Source: Spirochaetota bacterium
Lineage (GTDB): Bacteria; Spirochaetota; JAGLSM01
Reading direction: 5' to 3'
DNA length: 9,929 nt
Assembly: GCA_023135745.1 (NCBI GenBank)
Contig: JAGLSM010000038.1
Location: forward strand, 1-9,929
Made by a program: the position numbers and the translations under genes. The stretch's first letter is position 1, and each line of letters opens with the position of its first letter. Shown piece after piece: positions 5,030 through 9,929 of this stretch. The notes beneath the pieces are model-generated. The model was not told the DNA's origin, did no database searches, and worked only from the letters and a program-made list of their open reading frames with translations.

Positions 5030-6289
5030 ATGATTAAAAACGGGTTTTCCTTAAAAAAAGCATTATTGTTTTTTATCTTAACCATGGGAGCAAGTTACCT
5101 ATTTCATTATAACATCGATAACGATGTTAGAGATGGTCTTACCGGCCCCATTTATACAGGCACCGACACTGTTTACCATTTAAAAATTAATTTTAAATCC
5201 AAAGACCGGGCAAGACATGCTCCTTCGCATATGTTTGCATGGGATGATGTTTTCCATTTAAATGAATTCAAGACGCTGAATCCTAAAATATATAATTCTA
5301 AAACTTTTAAAAAAAAATTACCTTTTGTTTTTTTTGCTAAGTTTATAAACTTTAGTCTAATTAAAGGTATTAAATCTGAATCATTTTACTTTTCCTAGCA
5401 GTTTAATAAGGCCGAAATTAATTCTATTTCTAAAAAGTTTTCTAAGAAAATTTTCAGAAAAGCGGCTAAAGAGTTTTGTTCTATACTAAATAAAAAGGGA
5501 ATCGCCTGCAAACCGGATAATAGAATAATTGTAAGACATGCAAAAACTAACTTCTACCTTATAGGAAAAACTTTTCAGAAAACTCTAATTACTATGATTT
5601 TGTTACTTATTTTATCAATTGTAATCTTTCATAAAAAAACAGAAAATCAAATCCGGAAAAAAATAGTCCGGCTATATTTATTTTTTTTCATTTTTTCATT
5701 CATTTTTATTGTTTCTCTACGTTCAGGTGAATATCTAAATCCCGAATTCGTAAATTATCCAAAAAATGATGTATTAGTCTATCAGGAAATATCATTTAAA
5801 AAAGCTGGAAATCCCCGAAAAGGATTCAATTATTTTTGGAAAGATATTCCACAAACTACATATTTTAAATGGATACTAATTTCTAAACAATTAAAAAAAC
5901 TCACAGATCAGCAAAAGATAAGACTAATAGATGAATTTCCTTTTTCATATAAAACCGGAGAGGGTCCAGAATTTAACATAAAAAATACAAACCTGTTATT
6001 CGCAATGTCTTTCAATAAAAAAAGCCTTGATCCATTTAATGATACTCACTTATCAAATAATCATTCACTCAAAAAACACCTTAAAAAACTTAAACATGAA
6101 TTTGATATATCTATTTCAGAATATATCAAAATCCTTAAAGAAAATAATATCCTCTTAAAAAGACATAGAAGTATACAGATAAATCAAAATTTCCCATTGC
6201 CCCTCAGAGATCCTGCTGATTTTGCGTGGATATTTTACTTTTTGATTTTACTCACTTTTGGAATTATAGTATTACGGATTAAAGCCTAA
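5030..6289 (+). pseudogene. Four-helix membrane protein of unknown function, interrupted by one in-frame TAG (5396-5398)
   Basis: The frame from ATG 5030 stops at TAG (codon 123), yet the same frame stays open for 65 codons up to the next ATG (5594) and on to the stop at 6289. I therefore read one 419-codon gene with a single amber codon. Predicted helices are 11-29, about 185-200, 212-230 and 398-415. The positive loop KKTENQIRKK (202-211) and tail RIKA place the two large domains (30-184 and 231-397) outside the cytoplasm. The composition is Lys/Ile/Phe/Asn-rich and, by eye, more AT-rich than neighbouring genes. I recognise no family. No Shine-Dalgarno sequence precedes 5030 or 5594. Options are a recent nonsense mutation, a sequencing error, or suppression/readthrough; two independent proteins seem least likely. 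Confidence 0.7.
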
Positions 6290-6331
6290 TTATACAACAT
6301 TTTTAATGATTAACACTTTTTGAGGGCAATA

Positions 6332-6360
6332 TTGCATTATCATGAATTTAGGTGTAAATT
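6332..6360 (+). promoter_or_regulatory. Possible promoter of the NYN-domain gene
   Basis: TTGCAT (6332-6337) and TAAATT (6355-6360) are 17 nt apart. The -35 hexamer is identical to that of the thioredoxin promoter, and the 10-bp palindrome GCAATATTGC (6326-6335) overlaps it. The -10 matches only 4/6 in AT-rich DNA, so this is tentative. Confidence 0.35.
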
Positions 6361-6396
6361 TAGTCAAAATTAGATATAAATAAGTAAGGACATAAA

Positions 6397-7053
6397 ATGA
6401 TTGTAAAAAATAAAGACCAACGTGTCGCAGTGCTTGTTGATGTGCAAAATCTGTACTACTCTGCAAAGAATCATTTCAGCAGCCGAATAAATTTCCGCAA
6501 CCTGCTTTCTATTGCGCTTGAAAACCGCACCCTCATTAGGGCAATTGCCTATGTAATAAAAGCCGACGAGAGAGAAACAGAATTCTTTGATGCGGTAAAT
6601 AACGCGGGATTCGAAATCAAGGAGAAGGGAATACAAATTTTCCCGGATGGTTCCAAAAAAGGAGATTGGGATGTTGGAATAACAATGGATGCAGTTCGAT
6701 TGGGAGAAAAAGTCGATTCCATTGTACTTGTATCAGGTGATGGAGATTATATACCTGTAGTTACATATCTACAACAAAGGTTCGGTTGTCTTGTTGAGGT
6801 AATAGCCTTTTCCAAAACATGCAGTAATAAACTACAAGAGACAGCTGATGACTTTATAGCAATTGAAGACCATAAGGGATCTCTTTTGTTCCGTATAAAG
6901 AGAAATATAAAATCCGGAAGCAACAGAAAAACACCGCCCAAAAAGTATAACACAAAAACAAATCCATCTGCTTCAGTATCTAAACCATCCGATTCTAAAA
7001 CAAGGTCTACCTCTCCTATAACGAAGCTGAAAAAGCTTTTTAAAAAGGAATAG
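6397..7053 (+). CDS. NYN-domain protein (LabA/DUF88-like, PIN-fold putative nuclease)
   Basis: Residues about 8-160 form a NYN domain, a PIN-like fold that binds metal and in studied members cleaves RNA. The acidic sites are visible: D15 with N18 in VLVDVQNLYY, D90/D92 and D98 in KKGDWDVGITMDA, and D115/D117 in LVSGDGDYIPVV. The order and spacing match the LabA/DUF88 group. The last ~50 residues (about 169-218) are a Lys/Ser/Thr/Pro-rich, probably disordered basic tail ending KLKKLFKKE, which could contact RNA or ribosomes. The start at 6397 has AAGGA 8 nt upstream. No signal peptide or helix is present, so it is cytoplasmic. Its neighbours give no clue to the substrate, and the gene appears to stand alone. 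Confidence 0.88.
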   Translation: MIVKNKDQRVAVLVDVQNLYYSAKNHFSSRINFRNLLSIALENRTLIRAIAYVIKADERETEFFDAVNNAGFEIKEKGIQIFPDGSKKGDWDVGITMDAVRLGEKVDSIVLVSGDGDYIPVVTYLQQRFGCLVEVIAFSKTCSNKLQETADDFIAIEDHKGSLLFRIKRNIKSGSNRKTPPKKYNTKTNPSASVSKPSDSKTRSTSPITKLKKLFKKE

Positions 7054-7098
7054 TTCTGCATAACCTTTCTTTTTTAAAGTTACAGAGTATTTTGGTTT

Positions 7099-7119
7099 AT
7101 CCCGATACATCGGGATTTC
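7099..7119 (+). terminator. Hairpin after the NYN-domain gene, probable terminator
   Basis: ATCCCGA (7099-7105) and TCGGGAT (7110-7116) form a perfect 7-bp stem with loop TACA, ending in TTT, 45 nt downstream of the stop at 7053. The T-tract is short. It is the only strong secondary structure between the two convergent genes. Confidence 0.5.
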
Positions 7120-7237
7120 CACATTCAGTTTAAGTTCGTCTCTCGCAAGCCGCTAAGTGGATTTTATATTTTGGTATATTAACTAATTCTTGTTATTCCG
7201 TTCATTTATTAAATCAATACTGAAAATAAATCACACT

Positions 7238-7534
7238 CTAAGATTTTTTCTTCTTTAAAACACTCCTGAATTTCTCCCAGGCATTGTTTTTTTCATTCTT
7301 ATGCGGACATTCGGGTGCGTGTTCTTTTTCTCTATATACACCGTTTTCTAAATCATCCTTGTGAACAGGCTCAACACCCATGTGCTTTAGTTTTTTTATA
7401 AGGACTCTTCTGCGGGATGGCGTATTCCAGCAACCCGGACAAATCGCGGCGGTACTGAGTTCTCCATCATCCAGATAACGGACACGAATCATCCCGCGGC
7501 CTTCAGAAATTACTTTTTTCCGTTTTTCTGACAC
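7238..7534 (-). CDS. Small cysteine-containing hypothetical protein, 98 aa
   Basis: I do not recognise this protein. I place the start at GTG 7534, because GGAGG (7544-7540) sits 5 nt before it. The frame extends to a TTG at 7549, but that codon would put the ribosome-binding site inside the gene. The sequence begins MSEKRKKVISEGRGMIRVRY and has ICPGCW (Cys-x2-Cys), a basic patch TPSRRRVLIKKLK, then HAPECPH and a very basic end (VLKKKKS). The CxxC plus H-x3-C-x2-H arrangement could hold one zinc ion; this is inference. No signal peptide is present. It lies 54 bp downstream of the outer-membrane protein gene on the same strand with no terminator between, so the two may be co-transcribed. Confidence 0.65.
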   Translation of the reverse strand: MSEKRKKVISEGRGMIRVRYLDDGELSTAAICPGCWNTPSRRRVLIKKLKHMGVEPVHKDDLENGVYREKEHAPECPHKNEKNNAWEKFRSVLKKKKS

Positions 7535-7588
7535 TGAAACCTCCGGCAAATTACTATACCTGAAAGCTTTGATTTCTCGGAAAAACCA

Positions 7589-8629
7589 TTAAAAACGCAT
7601 AGTCAGACCAAATTTATGTACAAGTGAAATAGTTTTACCTGTCTCATCATCATAATTTTCAATAAGGTTTTCCCCGTCCAGCAAAAATTGTGATGAGTTT
7701 ATTCCGTAGAATAATGACGGATGAGTACCGGCAAGGGTTAAAAAGTTAAGAGTTACCTCTAAACGCAAATTCCAGAAAGTGACCTGAAGATTATATTCAT
7801 CTCGATAATAAACATTATCCGCGGTATCAAAATTATACATAGTTATCGAGCCGGAGGATCTTAGAAAATAACCTGAAAGCCGCAATGAAATAGGTCCAAA
7901 ATTATAAAAAAGTCTGCATCCAATAGACCATCCGGGATTAAAAAATTCCGAATCGTCAGTAAATGAATAGTTAGCGTTAGTGTTCGCATTTGTTGAATCT
8001 AGTCCCGTGCTGTTCTGATAAAGAAATCCCATAAAGAGTCCTGCTCCTCCATAAACCTCAACAAAAAATTTCTTACCGCTCTTATATTGAAATGTAAACT
8101 TGCCAAAAGCCTGAATAAAGGCAAGTTCCCGGTCATCGTGATATATTTGCACTATTGCCCCATTCGTATTTATGTTTGTATCTGCGTTTATCAGTGAATA
8201 CCGGTTCTCACTGTAGGTGTATTCAAGGGCCAGATAAGGAGTCATACTAATAGAAAAACGGCTGTTTGAATTTTTTGATTGAATAAAACGGAATTTAATA
8301 AGATCCATTTTTACACTTAGACTTTCATCGAGTTTGTAATCAGATTCCTGCTCCAGCTTGTCAATATCAAAATACTGCTCAGATTCCTTCTTGGTAGTTG
8401 TCTCAATCTCGATCCAGCTCAAAAGACTTGTGTTATAAAATAACTGCCCTGAAATATAGCCATCTATTGTACCGCTGCTGTTTGGAAGTATCCCTAGTAC
8501 AAAAAAATTCTTATCAATATCCATTTTTTTTTCGGCAAGATTTTTTTTAGTGTCGAGATCTTCTTCAGCATAAAGATGAACCACAAAAATCATCAAAAAT
8601 AAAACAAATAAGCATATTAACCTTTTCAT
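7589..8629 (-). CDS. Predicted outer-membrane beta-barrel protein, function unknown
   Basis: Residues 1-21 (MKRLICLFVLFLMIFVVHLYA) form a signal peptide with likely cleavage before EED. The rest alternates hydrophobic/aromatic and polar residues in short amphipathic strands (for example RFSISMTPYLALEYTY, FFVEVYGGAGLFMGFLY and LRLEVTLNFLTL), separated by Asn/Ser/Asp-rich loops. The chain ends LVHKFGLTMRF, with the C-terminal Phe recognised by the Bam machinery. This points to a barrel in the outer membrane of a diderm cell, perhaps 12-14 strands, a count I cannot fix by eye. The family is not recognised. AGGAG lies 7 nt upstream of the ATG at 8629. A candidate promoter lies in the 187-bp gap after the ABC-F gene. 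Confidence 0.85.
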   Translation of the reverse strand: MKRLICLFVLFLMIFVVHLYAEEDLDTKKNLAEKKMDIDKNFFVLGILPNSSGTIDGYISGQLFYNTSLLSWIEIETTTKKESEQYFDIDKLEQESDYKLDESLSVKMDLIKFRFIQSKNSNSRFSISMTPYLALEYTYSENRYSLINADTNINTNGAIVQIYHDDRELAFIQAFGKFTFQYKSGKKFFVEVYGGAGLFMGFLYQNSTGLDSTNANTNANYSFTDDSEFFNPGWSIGCRLFYNFGPISLRLSGYFLRSSGSITMYNFDTADNVYYRDEYNLQVTFWNLRLEVTLNFLTLAGTHPSLFYGINSSQFLLDGENLIENYDDETGKTISLVHKFGLTMRF

Positions 8630-8682
8630 ATATTACTCCTGTTATTCTGTCTTGAGTTTTAGTTAGAATTTTTCAATAAGCA

Positions 8683-8711
8683 ACTTTACATCATGTTTAC
8701 GATTTTATCAA
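8683..8711 (-). promoter_or_regulatory. Possible promoter of the outer-membrane protein gene
   Basis: On the - strand, TTGATA (8711-8706) and TAAAGT (8688-8683) are separated by 17 nt, matching 5/6 and 4/6 consensus positions. It would give a leader of about 47 nt before the ATG at 8629. Because of the AT content, confidence is limited. Confidence 0.35.
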
Positions 8712-8816
8712 TAGTTATAAATACTTTAATAATTTAAATATTGAATATCTCATTAGATATCGTTGAAAAATAAATTTTCAGGATAAGTGCCCTTATGTTT
8801 GATTAAGCAAGTCTGT

Positions 8817-9929
8817 CTAGAGGGATAGCTCATGATGATCGTGGTAGAAATTATCCCTGAGAGACTTTACTTCCTCATTTTCCATATAGTCATCAAAGCG
8901 CATCTTTTTGTCAATTATTCCGCCGGGGGTAAATTCAATTATACGGTCAGCGATTGTATCAATAAACTGATGATCGTGAGACGTAAACAAAATAATTTCT
9001 TCAAAATCTATTAGAGCATCGTTAAGAGCTGTTATTGCCTCCAGATCAAGGTGGTTGGTTGGTTCATCAAAAATCAAAACGTTCGCGCCGCTTAACATAG
9101 TTCTTGAAAGCATGCAGCGCATTTTTTCACCTCCGGAAAGAACTCCCGTTTTTTTAAACACATCTTCACCTGAAAAAAGCATCCTTCCCAGGAAGCCTCT
9201 GACAAAGCTCTCATCAGTATTTTCCGTCCAGCCTTTTAACCAGTCAATGAGATTCTCATCATTTGAAAAATAGGATGAGTTTTCTTTAGGAAAAGATGAA
9301 AGGGTAATTGTCTGTCCCCATGTATAAGTTCCGCTGTCAGGTTCCATTTCTCCATTAAGAATTTTAAATAAAGCTGTCTTCGCGTTGTTTTCCTGTCCCA
9401 CAAAAGCAATCTTTTCACCTTTATTAATCGTAAGGTTGAAATCCTTAAACAAAACTTCTCCATCAATGGTTTTGCTCAGCCCTTCAATATTTAGAATTAT
9501 ATTTCCGCATTCCCTGTTGGCCTTGAAAGCAATGTAAGGGAATTTTCTTGAAGTTGCAGGAATTTCATCAATAGTAAGTTTTTCAATAAGCTTTTTACGG
9601 GAAGTAGCCTGTTTAGACTTAGAAGCATTGGCACTGAACCGCTGAACAAATAACTGCAGCTCTTTGATCTTGTCCTCTTTTTTCTTATTTGAATCCTTAT
9701 GCTGTTTCATACCCAACTGACTTGCGTGATACCAGAAATCGTAATTGCCCGCATAAGTCTGAATCTTTTTAAAATCAATATCAGCAATATGGGTGCAGAC
9801 CTTGTTTAAAAAATGCCTGTCATGGGAAACAACAATAACAGTATTTTTAAAACGATAGAGGAAATTCTCAAGCCAGGTAATGGAGCGCAGGTCAAGATGG
9901 TTCGTAGGTTCATCAAGAAGAAGTATATC
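8817..9929 (-). CDS. ybiT: ABC-F ATPase of the YbiT/YkpA subgroup (C-terminal 370 residues; 5' end outside window)
   Basis: ABC-F proteins are soluble twin-ATPase factors that bind the ribosomal E site and act on stalled or initiating ribosomes. The frame runs off the right edge, and a TTG at 9716 is internal. Visible parts in order: the first Walker B and D-loop (ILLLDEPTNHLDL, residues 2-14 of the fragment) with SHDRHF, the Lys-rich interdomain linker that reaches toward P-site tRNA (about 74-130), then the second ATPase domain with signature LSGGEKMRCMLSR, Walker B VLIFDEPTNHLDL and H-loop TSHDHQF. The second Walker A is GQENNAKT, lacking the usual glycines. I recall this form as normal for YkpA/YbiT relatives rather than a defect. 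The protein has no membrane segments, so it is not a transporter. About 160-170 N-terminal residues are missing by comparison with the usual ~535. Confidence 0.93.
   Translation of the reverse strand, partial: DILLLDEPTNHLDLRSITWLENFLYRFKNTVIVVSHDRHFLNKVCTHIADIDFKKIQTYAGNYDFWYHASQLGMKQHKDSNKKKEDKIKELQLFVQRFSANASKSKQATSRKKLIEKLTIDEIPATSRKFPYIAFKANRECGNIILNIEGLSKTIDGEVLFKDFNLTINKGEKIAFVGQENNAKTALFKILNGEMEPDSGTYTWGQTITLSSFPKENSSYFSNDENLIDWLKGWTENTDESFVRGFLGRMLFSGEDVFKKTGVLSGGEKMRCMLSRTMLSGANVLIFDEPTNHLDLEAITALNDALIDFEEIILFTSHDHQFIDTIADRIIEFTPGGIIDKKMRFDDYMENEEVKSLRDNFYHDHHELSL

Noticed and set aside
5396..5398. TAG as a pyrrolysine or other recoded codon
   Set aside because: There is no pylTSBCD gene or suppressor tRNA in the window, and other genes here end normally with TAG (6397-7053, 7238-7534 and the ABC-F gene), so TAG functions as a stop. 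Recoding cannot be claimed from one site.
5594..6289. Reading 5594-6289 as an independent gene with its own start
   Set aside because: The same frame is open back to the TAG at 5396, no ribosome-binding site precedes 5594, and the sequence between reads as ordinary protein. One interrupted gene is simpler.
6747..7061. 104-aa - strand frame opposite the NYN gene
   Set aside because: It mirrors the NYN catalytic region and the low-complexity tail, has no ribosome-binding site, and ends within the hydrophobic shadow of the basic tail.
7238..7549. TTG 7549 as the start of the small hypothetical protein
   Set aside because: A GGAGG at 7544-7540 lies inside that version and is correctly placed for the GTG at 7534.
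8745..8760. ATATCT/AGATAT hairpin downstream of the ABC-F gene as a terminator
   Set aside because: The stem has six A/T-dominated pairs and no T-run in the - strand direction, so it is expected by chance in DNA this AT-rich.
8817..9716. ABC-F protein starting at 9716
   Set aside because: The codon at 9716 is a TTG inside a continuous frame. Upstream to 9929 the frame encodes the first Walker B and H-loop of the same protein.

Overview
This is an AT-rich stretch of bacterial chromosome, probably from a Gram-negative (diderm) organism. One protein has a clear signal peptide, amphipathic beta-strand pattern and C-terminal Phe of an outer-membrane barrel. The thioredoxin resembles those I know from Bacteroidota and Spirochaetota. 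A spirochaete-like host is my best guess, but nothing here proves it.

Layout. Positions 1-506 hold the C-terminal end of a beta-propeller-like protein on the + strand. It is followed by a + strand class-C beta-lactamase-fold serine hydrolase (633-1658), which converges with a complete NAD-dependent DNA ligase, ligA, on the - strand (1670-3712). The 414 bp between ligA and the next gene is the most structured non-coding part of the window. It holds a perfect inverted repeat beside the ligA start, a row of GAT-containing units about 9 nt apart, a 144-bp MITE-like element with 30/31-bp terminal inverted repeats, and a perfect 13-bp hairpin. A promoter there would start transcription at or near the ATG of a 75-aa four-cysteine protein (4127-4354). 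The end of that gene also reads as a - strand terminator. A thioredoxin (4554-4904) follows, with a 40-bp imperfect palindrome over its promoter.

The next gene (5030-6289) is a very AT-rich four-helix membrane protein of unknown function. It is split by one in-frame TAG at codon 123; the frame is otherwise open for 419 codons, so this is one interrupted gene. A NYN-domain (LabA/DUF88-like) putative nuclease with a basic tail follows (6397-7053).

The right side is on the - strand. In transcription order it holds the end of a YbiT/YkpA-type ABC-F ATPase (from beyond 9929 to 8817), a predicted outer-membrane barrel (8629-7589) and a small Cys-containing hypothetical protein (GTG start at 7534, ends 7238). 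The last two may be co-transcribed.

I see no tRNA, rRNA, CRISPR array, phage module or complete insertion sequence, and no obvious defence or biosynthetic system. The genes look like a mix of housekeeping and unrelated accessory functions. The items most worth a second look are the amber-interrupted membrane gene, the MITE-like element, the palindromic thioredoxin promoter and the putative leaderless four-Cys gene with its overlapping antisense terminator.
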